NCBI RefSeq assembly: GCF_000758625.1
Contig: NZ_CP009283.1
Location: 2,367,501 to 2,431,500, forward strand
DNA from: Paenibacillus sp. FSL R7-0273
GTDB taxonomy: Bacteria > Bacillota > Bacilli > Paenibacillales > Paenibacillaceae
Reading direction: 5' to 3'
DNA: 64,000 nt
Shown: piece after piece, positions 35,618 to 44,744 of the stretch
How the letters are laid out: each line of letters starts with the position of its first letter
Position numbering within the stretch: position 1 is the stretch's first letter
Notes under the pieces: model-generated
The model's input: the letters and a program-made list of their open reading frames with translations, nothing else
Databases searched by the model: none
Told to the model about the DNA's origin: nothing
Position numbers and translations under genes: made by a program

Positions 35618-35631
35618 GGAAACCGGTTTCC
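35618..35631. promoter_or_regulatory. Perfect 14-bp palindrome, candidate LacI-family operator
   Basis: GGAAACCGGTTTCC, with a central CG step typical of LacI-family sites, sits at about the predicted transcription start of the amylase gene. A LacI-family regulator is encoded 4 kb downstream. Confidence 0.5.
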
Positions 35632-35712
35632 TGAATGACATCCCAGATTTGCACGTGATGTGAAGCTTGTTCACTGGCAGCAGATTTCCAATAAGGAGAG
35701 GGAGATGAAGGA

Positions 35713-38700
35713 ATGAAACGCAACCGATGGCTGATTCCGGTTATGATCACGTCTATTGTTCTGTCTGTTATGACGAATCTGTTTGCGCTGGCACCGTCAA
35801 AGGCTGAGGCGGCAAGTATCGGCACGATTACGGAGAATGACACGATTTATCAGATTATGGTCGACCGGTTCCATGACGGAGACACATCCAATAATGCAAC
35901 CGGGGCCGCAATACGCTACGGGGAAAACTCTGAGGAGGATTTCCGCTACATGAAGGGCGGCGACTGGCAGGGGGTCATCAACAAGCTCCCGTACATCGCC
36001 AATATGGGCTACACTGCAATCTGGATTTCCCCTGTTGCCGAGCCGCAGATGACCAACCGCGAGAATAACGGCACAGGCAAGAATACAGCCTATCACGGCT
36101 ATAACGTAAAAGACCCTAATGCGGCTAATCCGTACTTCGGCACCAAGGAGAAGCTGAAGGAGCTGGTGGATTCTGCGCATGCGCTGGGCATCAAGGTCAT
36201 TATTGATGTAGTGCCGAATCATATCGGTGATTATATGCTGGGTACCCAGGCTTACTATGATATCCCTGGCCTGCAGCCTGCCGCACCGTTTAATAATCCG
36301 TCCTGGTATCATCATAACGGAGACATTAACTGGTCACTGGCTGACGGCAGATATGATCAATGGGCCCAGGATTATCTGGAGAATCACGATCTGGGCGGGC
36401 TGGATGACATTGACTTTGACGTTCCTGCCGCGAAGCAGGCGATCTTCAGCTCCATTAAAGCCTGGTTTGACTACACTGGAGCAGACGGAGCGCGTGTGGA
36501 CGCCGCCAAGCTGATGAAGCCTACGGACATCGGCGAGCTGCAAAATCTGCTTGGGGTTAATACCTTTGGGGAGAACTTTGACGGCAATGCGGAATTTGTC
36601 TCACGCTGGGTAGGCGCGAACAAGGAATGGGGGATGCTGGATTTCCCGTTATTCTTCTCGGTGCTGAACAGCTTTGCTTACGGGCAGTCTTTTGAGTCCA
36701 ATATTAAGAGTACACTGGCTCAGGATTCCTATTACAACGGGAATGCGAACCACATGGTCACCTTTATCGACAACCATGACCGCAACCGCTTCCTGACAGA
36801 GGCCGGTGGCAGTGTAGAGAAGCTGCAGAATGCACTCTCCTTTATTTTTACTGTCCGCGGAACACCTGTAGTTTTCCAGGGAACCGAGCAGAATAAGGGT
36901 AACGGCAACGGGCAGATTATGACAGGCGGCATTGCCGATACCTGGAACCGCTGGTCGATGGTGAAGAGGGATGCAAGCGGTAATGTTCTGGAGAATTATT
37001 TTAATGAAAATACCAGCACCTACAAGCATGTGGCCAAGCTGAACGAAATCCGCAAAAACAACCCGGCCCTTCGTACTGGTACCCAGCGCGAAATGTGGTC
37101 TGCCCAGAACCTTTATGCGTTCTCCCGGCGGATTGACACCGGTACAAATGTCGGACAGGAAGTCATCTCTGTATTCAGCAATGCCTCCGGCGGTACGCAG
37201 ACTGTAACCATTCCACTGCGCAGCGAAAGCACACTGACTGCAGGTACAGTTCTGATCAATCAGCTGAATACTTCCGATACAGTAACCGTGCAGGCAGGCG
37301 GTGTAACAGGCAAGCAAATTACTGTATCCGTCGGCGCAAACTCGGCCAAAATCTACTCCAAGAACCAGCCGGTAGATGATAAATCAGCTCCAACTGTTCC
37401 AGGTAATGTTACAGCAACTGTACAGAATGCTTCCAGTGCACTGGTGAGCTGGACGGCATCCACGGACAATGTCGGGGTAACCGGATATGAAATTTACCGT
37501 AACGGGGTCAAGGTAGGCACCTCTGCAACCACCTCCTATACGGACAGCGGACTCGCAGGCCAGACCAATTACAGCTATACGGTAAAAGCTTTTGATGCGG
37601 CGGGTAACCTGTCCGCCTTCAGTGCAGCTGCGCTGGTGACAACTCCGGCCGGGAACAGTGTGACTATCTATTATAAGCAGGGTTATACCACCCCTTACAT
37701 CCACTACCGGCCTGCCGGCGGAACCTGGACGACTGCACCCGGTGTAGCTATTCCGGCAGCAGAAGTATCAGGCTACAATAAGATTACAATTAATATCGGC
37801 GCTGCTACCCAGCTCGAGGCCTGCTTCAACAACGGCAGCGGCACGTGGGACAGCAATGGAGGCAGCAATTATCTGTTCGGTACAGGCACCTGGACGTATA
37901 CGCCTACCGGAAATATCCAATCAGGAGGACCGGTAAGCCCTACAGCTACACCGACTCCAACGGTTGCGCCTACTGCCACACCGACTCCAACAGTAGCGCC
38001 AACACCGACAATAGCGCCGACCCCTACACCTACGGTAGCACCAACTGCAACACCAACAGTAGCACCAACTGCAACACCAACAGTAGCACCAACTGCAACA
38101 CCAACGCCTACTGCCACTCCTGGTGGCAATTCAGTAACCATTTATTACAAGAACACTGCGTATACGAATTCATATATGCATTATAGTGTAGACGGCTCTG
38201 GCGTATGGACAACCTCACCGGGACTGCAGCTGCAGGCCTCGCCGTATTCCGGCTATAAGACAGCAACTATTCAGCTGGGCACAGCGGCCGGCCTGACGGC
38301 AGCGTTCAATAACGGCAGCGGGACCTGGGATAACAACGGAGGCAGCAATTACCGTCTGACCGCCGGCAGCTGGAGCCTTGTAAACGGCAGCCTCACCTCA
38401 GGCGTGCCGCAGGCCGACAGCGTAACCTTCAGGGTCAGTGTGCCCGGTACTACACCTGCATCCGGGCCGGTATATCTCAGCGGCTCCTTCAACAGCTGGA
38501 ACGCGGCAGATCCTGCCTACCAGCTGACTAAAGGCAGCGACGGCATTTACTCCATTACACTCAGTCTGCCTGCAGGTACAGCTGTACAGTACAAAGTGAC
38601 CCGCGGCAGCTGGGCATCGGTTGAAACAAGCTCCAGCGGTGCGGAGATTGCCAACCGGACCCTGACACCTGCCGGCGGAGCGCAGACTGTGAATCTGACT

Positions 38701-38724
38701 GTGCAGCGCTGGAAGGATCAATAA
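35713..38724 (+). CDS. Secreted GH13 alpha-amylase-like enzyme with FnIII and starch-binding modules
   Basis: A 1,003-aa secreted starch enzyme. A signal peptide (about 1-34, basic then hydrophobic, cleaved near EAA) precedes a GH13 barrel with the expected residues: IIDVVPNH, nucleophile Asp263 in ARVDAAK, acid/base Glu287 in FGENFDG, and Asp356 in FIDNHD. A beta C domain ends near 555. It is followed by a FnIII domain (about 559-645), a CBM25-like module (about 650-735), a Pro/Thr linker (about 742-804), a second CBM25-like module (about 806-893) and a CBM20/48-like C-terminal module (about 900-1001). Maltogenic or maltohexaose-type specificity cannot be told by eye. It hydrolyses starch outside the cell. 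Confidence 0.93.
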   Translation: MKRNRWLIPVMITSIVLSVMTNLFALAPSKAEAASIGTITENDTIYQIMVDRFHDGDTSNNATGAAIRYGENSEEDFRYMKGGDWQGVINKLPYIANMGYTAIWISPVAEPQMTNRENNGTGKNTAYHGYNVKDPNAANPYFGTKEKLKELVDSAHALGIKVIIDVVPNHIGDYMLGTQAYYDIPGLQPAAPFNNPSWYHHNGDINWSLADGRYDQWAQDYLENHDLGGLDDIDFDVPAAKQAIFSSIKAWFDYTGADGARVDAAKLMKPTDIGELQNLLGVNTFGENFDGNAEFVSRWVGANKEWGMLDFPLFFSVLNSFAYGQSFESNIKSTLAQDSYYNGNANHMVTFIDNHDRNRFLTEAGGSVEKLQNALSFIFTVRGTPVVFQGTEQNKGNGNGQIMTGGIADTWNRWSMVKRDASGNVLENYFNENTSTYKHVAKLNEIRKNNPALRTGTQREMWSAQNLYAFSRRIDTGTNVGQEVISVFSNASGGTQTVTIPLRSESTLTAGTVLINQLNTSDTVTVQAGGVTGKQITVSVGANSAKIYSKNQPVDDKSAPTVPGNVTATVQNASSALVSWTASTDNVGVTGYEIYRNGVKVGTSATTSYTDSGLAGQTNYSYTVKAFDAAGNLSAFSAAALVTTPAGNSVTIYYKQGYTTPYIHYRPAGGTWTTAPGVAIPAAEVSGYNKITINIGAATQLEACFNNGSGTWDSNGGSNYLFGTGTWTYTPTGNIQSGGPVSPTATPTPTVAPTATPTPTVAPTPTIAPTPTPTVAPTATPTVAPTATPTVAPTATPTPTATPGGNSVTIYYKNTAYTNSYMHYSVDGSGVWTTSPGLQLQASPYSGYKTATIQLGTAAGLTAAFNNGSGTWDNNGGSNYRLTAGSWSLVNGSLTSGVPQADSVTFRVSVPGTTPASGPVYLSGSFNSWNAADPAYQLTKGSDGIYSITLSLPAGTAVQYKVTRGSWASVETSSSGAEIANRTLTPAGGAQTVNLTVQRWKDQ
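38032..38103 (+). repeat. 24-bp tandem repeat inside the amylase Pro/Thr linker
   Basis: Three consecutive 24-base units (A C A/G GTAGCACCAACTGCAACACCA) start at 38032, 38056 and 38080; the last two are identical and the first differs at one base. They encode TVAPTATP-type octapeptides, and shorter related units precede them. Confidence 0.9.
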
Positions 38725-38740
38725 TTTACCCGGTAGTTAC

Positions 38741-38778
38741 AGCAGCGCAGCTCCGTTTGGGGCGGCGCTGCTTTTTTA
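38741..38778 (+). terminator. Terminator of the amylase gene
   Basis: AGCAGCGC and GCGCTGCT form the stem, followed by five or six T. Confidence 0.82.
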
Positions 38779-38878
38779 CTGCTATGGAGTGAGTTAGTTC
38801 ATTTATTCACAAAGATTATAGTGGTAGGGTTATATAATTGTCTGTTTGATAAATGTGTAATCCGGAAGGGGTAGAGGT

Positions 38879-39691
38879 GTGACTATCAAGAGTAACCTGA
38901 AGACGGTATGGATAATGTTTGGCATTTTTATGCTGCTATTTGTGCTGAACTTTTATGCCGGCAGTAATCAAACCGGGGCAACATCAAGAATGTGGGTTGT
39001 CCTTGGGGGATGGTCCCTGGTTGTAAGTGTAATTTTATTAGTTAAGCACGGGCTGCCTGCAAAACGGCAGATCCTGGTCTCACTCCTGCTGGCGGCTGCA
39101 GTTGCGGCAGCTTATATTAACGTTTCCCTCTTCTCTATGATCGAAACAAGTGTCATTACTTTATTTGCATCTCTTGCGGTATTCAGTACTTTTAGCAGGT
39201 TCCGTGAGAATCGGCTTGTCTTTCTGCACACCGCAAGCAAAAAATCTGTTGCTGTCAGCCTGCTTACGGGCGCAGCTGCAGGTGCAGTTCTTGGCATAAT
39301 CAATCTGCTGCTGAGCGGGAAGGCGTTGGACAGCTTTAGTATCAAGTTTGCTTATTTCAAGATTGCACTCAGTCCGGCGATATATGAAGAGATGGCTATG
39401 CGTGCAGTGTTCTACGCCTTATGCCTGTCACTGCTGAACGGAAGAATGGATACCAGAGCCCGGAGGTTCACCGCCTGGTTTATGATGATTATTCCGCACG
39501 TGCTGATACATACTCCTGACATCTTTATCAATAACGGGATCGTTCCGGGAATCGTCAATATTATAATGCTGGCCTTGCTCTTCGGCCTTCCGTTTGCCAT
39601 CCTCCAGAAGAAAAGGGACATTGCTTCCGCCATGCTGGCGCATGGAATTGTCGATGTCATCCGGTTCTGTTTTTTTGGTCTTCCCTATTAA
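38879..39691 (+). CDS. CPBP-family intramembrane metalloprotease
   Basis: A 270-aa polytopic membrane protein (about eight helices). It keeps the CPBP/ABI motifs: YEEMAMRAVFY (EExxxR), a later PHVLIH segment and AHGIVDVI near the C-terminus, which supply the metal-binding Glu and His residues. Bacterial members are linked to prenyl-type processing and to bacteriocin immunity; the role here is open. GTG start with AAGGGG about 7 bases upstream. It stands alone between the amylase and the LacI gene. Confidence 0.82.
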   Translation: MTIKSNLKTVWIMFGIFMLLFVLNFYAGSNQTGATSRMWVVLGGWSLVVSVILLVKHGLPAKRQILVSLLLAAAVAAAYINVSLFSMIETSVITLFASLAVFSTFSRFRENRLVFLHTASKKSVAVSLLTGAAAGAVLGIINLLLSGKALDSFSIKFAYFKIALSPAIYEEMAMRAVFYALCLSLLNGRMDTRARRFTAWFMMIIPHVLIHTPDIFINNGIVPGIVNIIMLALLFGLPFAILQKKRDIASAMLAHGIVDVIRFCFFGLPY

Positions 39692-39697
39692 AAATAT

Positions 39698-39743
39698 AAA
39701 GAGAGGGGCTGTCTGCCAAACAAGCAGAACAGCCCCTCTCTTT
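39698..39743. terminator. Bidirectional terminator between the CPBP and LacI genes
   Basis: A 15-bp perfect stem, AAAGAGAGGGGCTGT and ACAGCCCCTCTCTTT, serves the two convergent genes. Confidence 0.88.
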
Positions 39744-39769
39744 GTGTTAACTAAGATTAGAGTGAAAAG

Positions 39770-40786
39770 TCAGCGCGCAAGACCTGCTGTAGACTCGCGT
39801 ACGATGAGCTCCGGTTCAAGCAGCAGTCTCCGGGAGCCTGTGCAGTTCTCGCGGATATGGTCCATCAGCCACTGGCCTGAGGTTACTCCGAGCTTGAAGG
39901 TATCGATGTTCAGTGAGGTCAGCGGCGGAGTCGTATAGCGGGACAAGGGATATTCATCAAATGCTGCAATGCCCAGCTGCCCCGGAACCCCGATCCCCAG
40001 CTCACGGGCGGCTTTCAAGACGCCAAAGGCGGTATAGTTGGTCATGCATACAACGGAATCAGGCCGGTCTTCGCGCTGCAGCAGCCGCAGGGCAGAGCGG
40101 TAGCCCTCATGCTCATCCGCCTGGCCGTTCAGAATCCAGTCCTGGCGTACAATGACGCCTGTCTGCTTAAGCGCCTGAAGATAACCGCCCAGCCGGCGGG
40201 TGAAGATCCGTTCATTCCGCTGGCCGCCGATGAAAGCCGGAGAGCGGTAGCCCTGCTCCAGCAGATGGCGGGTCAGCATTCTTCCGCCGGCTTCATTGTC
40301 AAAATCAACCCAGCTCGCAGCCGGCTCCATTTCTCCGATGGAAACGTATGGAAAGCGGAGACGGTCAAGCTCCTTGGCCAGATCGGCGGTCAATACCGAG
40401 TTGTTGGCGATAATACCGTCAACCCGCTGGTTCAGCACCAGCCGGTTGAGGAAATGGTCCTCAGCATCAAGATGCTGGATATTGCAGAGCGTCAGCTCAT
40501 ATCCGAGGGGGCCCATGACGCTCTCAATCCCGCCGATTATATTGTAGAAGAACTGGTTAAGAAATTCACTTTCCTTTGACATGTCAACCAGCAGTCCAAC
40601 CGTCTGCGAGCTTTGTCTGGCTAAACCGGTTGCGATACTGCTCGGTATATAATTCATCTGCTTCATTATCTCGCGGACGCGCTGCTTCGTCTCGGCTGAT
40701 ATTTTGGGAGAGTCATTCAATACCTTGGAGACAGTGGACTTTGCCACATTTGCTGCCCTTGCCACATCCGAAATGGTTACTTTCAT
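39770..40786 (-). CDS. LacI-family transcriptional regulator
   Basis: A 338-aa LacI/GalR regulator. The N-terminal helix-turn-helix is TISDVARAANVAKSTVSKVLND (about 4-25), with the hinge helix ATGLARQ near residue 52, followed by a periplasmic-binding-type sugar domain (about 60-330). The effector is probably a sugar. No transporter is nearby; the closest likely target is the amylase, whose promoter carries a LacI-type palindrome. RBS GAGGGA is 7 bases before the ATG. Confidence 0.92.
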   Translation of the reverse strand: MKVTISDVARAANVAKSTVSKVLNDSPKISAETKQRVREIMKQMNYIPSSIATGLARQSSQTVGLLVDMSKESEFLNQFFYNIIGGIESVMGPLGYELTLCNIQHLDAEDHFLNRLVLNQRVDGIIANNSVLTADLAKELDRLRFPYVSIGEMEPAASWVDFDNEAGGRMLTRHLLEQGYRSPAFIGGQRNERIFTRRLGGYLQALKQTGVIVRQDWILNGQADEHEGYRSALRLLQREDRPDSVVCMTNYTAFGVLKAARELGIGVPGQLGIAAFDEYPLSRYTTPPLTSLNIDTFKLGVTSGQWLMDHIRENCTGSRRLLLEPELIVRESTAGLAR

Positions 40787-40902
40787 CGGGATCCCTCACA
40801 AAAAATAAGAGTAAAAGGTATTATTTAATAGTTTATCATTTTGCGGTGCTTTATTCGACTGTCAACATTTTTTAGCGGAGCGCCGGCAAGTCTGACGGGG
40901 AT

Positions 40903-40942
40903 TTTACACTGCGTTGATAATTGGCTTGTGAACTGGTATTTT
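40903..40942 (+). promoter_or_regulatory. Pho-box-like array and -10 ahead of phoR
   Basis: TTTACA (40903), TTGATA (40914) and CTTGTG (40925) recur every 11 bases, followed by an extended -10, TGGTATTTT (40934). The first 16 bases, GATTTTACACTGCGTT, are identical to the array ahead of pstB. Confidence 0.65.
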
Positions 40943-41001
40943 TGCGGAAATGGAGTTAGGATGTTCTCAAAGACAAAAGAGAAGAAAGAGGATTGCCTGA
41001 T

Positions 41002-42795
41002 ATGAAACCGTTCCGCATTCGTCTTACCTTTATCCTTATGGCTCTCGTCGGCATCTCCATGATGGGTGCAGGCTTGACGATGGCCAAGCTCTTTAAGGAT
41101 TCGCACATTTCAGCGCTGGAGGAGAATATGTCCCGGGAAATAAAGCTGCTCTCCGGAACGTTCCAGTTTATGGATATGAACAGCCCGGAGGCGATTACCT
41201 ATTATACAGAGCGCGCCAAGCATATTGCCGGACTAACCGACTCGCGGATTACCTTTATCACGAAGGAAGGCAAGGTTATCGGTGATTCTGAACGGAATCC
41301 GCTGGAAATGGACAACCATTCTAACCGTGAGGAAGAAATGCTTGCGGAAAAGGAAGGAATCGGCCGGGCTATCCGCTACAGTGATACGCTGGACCGCGAG
41401 ATGCTTTATGTTGCCGGTGCCGTAACCTCGGATGCAGGCTTTGACGGCTATATCCGTCTGTCGATGGGCCTGGACGCAGTAACAGAGGGGCTCAGCAGGG
41501 CCTGGGTGATTATGGCCGTGGGACTGGTGCTGCTGTTCGTAGCGGCGACCTTTGTCAGCTATAAAGTGGCCTCGAGCATGACCTCGCCGCTGGAGCAGAT
41601 TACAAGAGTTGCCCGCCGTATAACCGATCTGGATTACGATGCCAGAGTACCGATGCAGCGCAAGGATGAGGTCGGCCAGCTGGCCAAAGCGATCAATGCA
41701 ATGGCTGACAGCCTGCAGGCCCAGCTCAAAACAATCCGCGATAACGAGGATCTGCTGCAGAGTGTACTTGATAATATGACCGGCGGTATCGTCATGGTCA
41801 ATGCGGAAGGTGAGTTTGCTCTGATTAACCGGGCGGCAGAACGCATGCTTGATGTGAAAAATAGCGAAATGGCCGGGTACTCCTACAAGGAGCTGAAGCA
41901 TCATTATGAGCTGAGCCGGCTTATTGAAGAAGGTGTAATGCGCTGCGAGCCTATTCATGAGGAACGGAGCATCTACACTCCGGCTGAGCGGATTGTCCGG
42001 CTGGACGGGGTGCCGATGACACAGGACGGCTCTCACCGGGGGATGCTGTTTCTGCTGCAGGAGGTTACCGAGATCCGCCGGCTGGAGAAAATGCGCAGTG
42101 AATTTGTCGCTAATGTATCCCATGAGCTGAAAACACCGGTCGCTGCCGTCCGGGGCTTTGCCGAGACGCTGCTTGGCGGAGGGGTGACCGACGAGAAGAC
42201 GGCCCGTTCCTTCCTGCAGATTATTTATGATGAGAACGAGCGGCTGAACCGGCTGATTGGAGATATACTGGAGCTGTCCAAAATAGAATCAAAACGGGTG
42301 CAGCTCGACTGCTCACCGATCTATATAAGGGAGTTTCTGGCTTCCGTTTTGGAGACGCTAAGTAAAGTAGCCGAGAAGAAAAAGATAAGCCTCAGTGCAA
42401 ATATCCCGGATGAGCTGTTTATGGAAGGCGATGAGGACAAGCTGCGGCAGATCTTTATGAATCTGCTCTCTAATGCGATCAATTACACGCATGACGGCGG
42501 GAATGTCAAGGTCACAGTAGCTGACGGGCATAAGCCGGACGGGACAGAGACAGTGATCTTTACAGTCAGTGATACAGGGATGGGCATTCCCCGCAAGGAT
42601 CTGCCGCGAATCTTTGAGCGGTTCTACCGGGTGGATAAGGCACGTTCCAGAAGCTCCGGTGGTACAGGGCTCGGATTATCCATTGTAAAGCACCTGGTGG
42701 AGCTGCACCGCGGAACGATTACCGTTGAAAGTGACCTGGGAATCGGGAGCTCATTCATTATGGAGCTGCCGCTGCTGCAGGAGCATGACAAGTAA
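41002..42795 (+). CDS. phoR: Phosphate-sensing histidine kinase PhoR
   Basis: A 597-aa membrane sensor kinase. An N-terminal helix (about 8-30), an extracytoplasmic sensor region (about 33-160), a second helix (about 166-190), a HAMP domain, a PAS domain (about 250-340), HisKA with His374 in FVANVSHELKTP and an ATPase domain (NLLSNAINY, SDTGMGIPR, GGTGLGLSIVKH) match PhoR of the phosphate regulon. The start at 41002 has AGAGG 10 bases upstream. phoR here precedes phoP and has its own Pho-box promoter, whereas B. subtilis has phoP first in one operon. Confidence 0.9.
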   Translation: MKPFRIRLTFILMALVGISMMGAGLTMAKLFKDSHISALEENMSREIKLLSGTFQFMDMNSPEAITYYTERAKHIAGLTDSRITFITKEGKVIGDSERNPLEMDNHSNREEEMLAEKEGIGRAIRYSDTLDREMLYVAGAVTSDAGFDGYIRLSMGLDAVTEGLSRAWVIMAVGLVLLFVAATFVSYKVASSMTSPLEQITRVARRITDLDYDARVPMQRKDEVGQLAKAINAMADSLQAQLKTIRDNEDLLQSVLDNMTGGIVMVNAEGEFALINRAAERMLDVKNSEMAGYSYKELKHHYELSRLIEEGVMRCEPIHEERSIYTPAERIVRLDGVPMTQDGSHRGMLFLLQEVTEIRRLEKMRSEFVANVSHELKTPVAAVRGFAETLLGGGVTDEKTARSFLQIIYDENERLNRLIGDILELSKIESKRVQLDCSPIYIREFLASVLETLSKVAEKKKISLSANIPDELFMEGDEDKLRQIFMNLLSNAINYTHDGGNVKVTVADGHKPDGTETVIFTVSDTGMGIPRKDLPRIFERFYRVDKARSRSSGGTGLGLSIVKHLVELHRGTITVESDLGIGSSFIMELPLLQEHDK

Positions 42796-42890
42796 CAGCA
42801 GGCTGCAGGAAGCGGCAAAACGGGCTGCGGATTGGATTTGCTAATTGCAGCCGGGAGGAATACTATTAATCTGCAGGTTCATCTGCGAAA

Positions 42891-42933
42891 TTTGTTGTTA
42901 TTTTACACCAAGTTAACATTCCGGTGATATGAT
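42891..42933 (+). promoter_or_regulatory. Pho-box array and -10 ahead of phoP
   Basis: TTTGTT (42891), TTTACA (42902), TTAACA (42913) and GTGATA (42924) recur every 11 bases, and TATGAT (42928) follows as the -10. Confidence 0.7.
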
Positions 42934-42986
42934 GGGTTTGCTGCTTTTTTTGTAAAATCTAAAAACATGTAAATACGGGGGGAACT

Positions 42987-43715
42987 ATGGCACAACGATT
43001 GCTGGTCATTGAAGACGAACCGACGCTGGCCCGGCTGCTGTCTTATAATTTGACGCAGGAAGGTTATGAGGTAACAGTGGAGGATCATGGAACGGCAGGA
43101 TACGACCGTGCGACTAGAGAACCTTTTGATCTGATCGTACTGGATCTGATGCTGCCCGGTATGAACGGGATAGATATCCTCGATAAGCTTCGCGGACAAG
43201 GCATCCGCACGCCTGTTATTGTCCTGACGGCTAAAAATGCCGAAGAGGATGTAGTCCGCGGCCTGAAATCCGGCGCCGATGATTACATAACGAAGCCGTT
43301 CGGCGTATCGGAGCTGCTTGCGAGAGTCAGCGCTGTGCTCCGGCGGATATCCGGTGTGGCTGAAGACATTCAGCCGGAAATTCCAGTCTCCGCTTCAACG
43401 ATTATTCTGGGGCAGCTGGAGATTTATCCGGAGCGGTATGAGGTCTCACTGGGCGGACACAGTATTAACCTGCGGCCCAAGGAATTTGAAGTGCTGCTGT
43501 ATCTGGCGCGCAAGCCGGGGGTTGTGCTTACCCGGGATGATCTGATGAATGCGGTCTGGGGATTTGATTATATCGGCGGGCAGCGTACGGTGGATGTTCA
43601 CGTAAGCTCCCTGCGCAAGAAGCTGGAGCTTGATCCGGAATCCGTCCATATTGATTCGATCCGCGGAGTAGGCTACAAGCTGGTTGTCAACAAAAAAAGA
43701 GCACCGGTCATTTAA
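42987..43715 (+). CDS. phoP: Phosphate response regulator PhoP
   Basis: A 242-aa OmpR/PhoB-family regulator. The receiver domain has the acidic EDE near residue 9, phospho-acceptor Asp53 in LIVLDLMLP and the lysine in YITKPF; the winged helix follows (NLRPKEFEVLLYL, RTVDVHVSSLRKKLE). It binds the Pho arrays seen upstream of itself, phoR and pstB. The start has GGGGGG upstream. Confidence 0.92.
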   Translation: MAQRLLVIEDEPTLARLLSYNLTQEGYEVTVEDHGTAGYDRATREPFDLIVLDLMLPGMNGIDILDKLRGQGIRTPVIVLTAKNAEEDVVRGLKSGADDYITKPFGVSELLARVSAVLRRISGVAEDIQPEIPVSASTIILGQLEIYPERYEVSLGGHSINLRPKEFEVLLYLARKPGVVLTRDDLMNAVWGFDYIGGQRTVDVHVSSLRKKLELDPESVHIDSIRGVGYKLVVNKKRAPVI

Positions 43716-43732
43716 CATGACGGTGTTCTTTT
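43695..43732 (+). terminator. Terminator overlapping the phoP stop
   Basis: AAAAGAGCACCGGTCAT and ATGACGGTGTTCTTTT form a hairpin around TTAAC. Confidence 0.75.
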
Positions 43733-43828
43733 CATAGTTAAGATTTAAACGCTGTACATAAAAAAATCATTTTAAATATAAAATATAATTACAATTATGT
43801 TAGATGAATTATAACGGGATAATGTGAT

Positions 43829-43882
43829 TTTACACTGCGTTAACATTTCTCTTCAACTCTATTTACACTAAAAGCTTATCAT
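43829..43882 (+). promoter_or_regulatory. Pho-box array and -10 ahead of pstB
   Basis: TTTACA (43829), TTAACA (43840), CTTCAA (43851) and TTTACA (43862) recur at exact 11-base steps, and TATCAT (43877) follows as the likely -10. This is the clearest of the three arrays. Confidence 0.78.
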
Positions 43883-43920
43883 TGGGAACGAAGATGATGA
43901 GAAGGAGACTGCCAAAACAC

Positions 43921-44676
43921 ATGAAATCCATCATTGACATAGAGAAGCTTGATCTCTACTATGAGTCATTTCACGCATTGAAGAACGTGGATCTGCAGAT
44001 TCCGGAGAAACAGGTGACCGCTTTTATCGGACCATCCGGCTGTGGTAAATCCACTCTCCTGCGCACCCTAAACCGTATGAACGACATGATTCCCGGAACA
44101 CGCATTGAAGGTAAAGTGAACATCGGCGGCAAAAATATCTACAGCGACGAAGTGGAAGTGGAAAGCCTGCGCAAGCAGGTCGGCATGGTATTCCAGCAGC
44201 CCAATCCTTTTCCGAAGTCAATCTATGACAACGTGGCCTACGGCCCGCGCCTGCACGGAACCCGCTCGAAGCAGGAGCTGGATGAGATTGTGGAGCAGAG
44301 TCTCCGCCAGTCCGCCCTGTGGGAGGAAGTTAAGGATTTCCTGAAAAAGTCTGCACTCAGCCTGTCCGGCGGACAGCAGCAGCGCCTTTGTATTGCCAGA
44401 GCGCTGGCCGTCCAGCCTGATATCCTGCTGATGGATGAGGCAACCTCTGCTCTCGACCCTGTCTCGACCCTCAAGATTGAGGAACTGGTACAGGAGCTCC
44501 GCAGCAAATATACGATTGTTATGGTAACGCACAACATGCACCAGGCTGCCCGTGTATCCGGCCGCACTGTATTTTTCCTGAACGGTGTTATTGTAGAGGC
44601 TGCGGATACAGAAATGCTGTTCTCGAACCCGAAGGACTCCCGCACAGAAGACTATATCTCCGGACGTTTCGGCTAA
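43921..44676 (+). CDS. pstB: Phosphate ABC transporter ATPase PstB
   Basis: A 251-aa ABC ATPase of the high-affinity phosphate importer. Walker [10 protein letters not shown] (about 37-45), the [10 protein letters not shown] stretch typical of Pst[10 protein letters not shown] at the Q-loop, the signature LSGGQQQR and Walker [14 protein letters not shown] are present. The start is taken at 43921 ([14 protein letters not shown]); GAAGGAG lies 13 bases upstream, which is long, and starts further upstream are possible. pstS, pstC and pstA are not next to it; phoU follows. Confidence 0.93.
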   Translation: MKSIIDIEKLDLYYESFHALKNVDLQIPEKQVTAFIGPSGCGKSTLLRTLNRMNDMIPGTRIEGKVNIGGKNIYSDEVEVESLRKQVGMVFQQPNPFPKSIYDNVAYGPRLHGTRSKQELDEIVEQSLRQSALWEEVKDFLKKSALSLSGGQQQRLCIARALAVQPDILLMDEATSALDPVSTLKIEELVQELRSKYTIVMVTHNMHQAARVSGRTVFFLNGVIVEAADTEMLFSNPKDSRTEDYISGRFG

Positions 44677-44744
44677 TACCCTATGGGGACCCGCTCCTGG
44701 AATATCAGGCTGACCATATGTTTTTGAGGAGGAACTCTTTAATT

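Noticed and set aside
37936..38124. Regular short repeats that could suggest a CRISPR array
   Set aside because: The units are contiguous without spacers and encode the Pro/Thr linker of the amylase.
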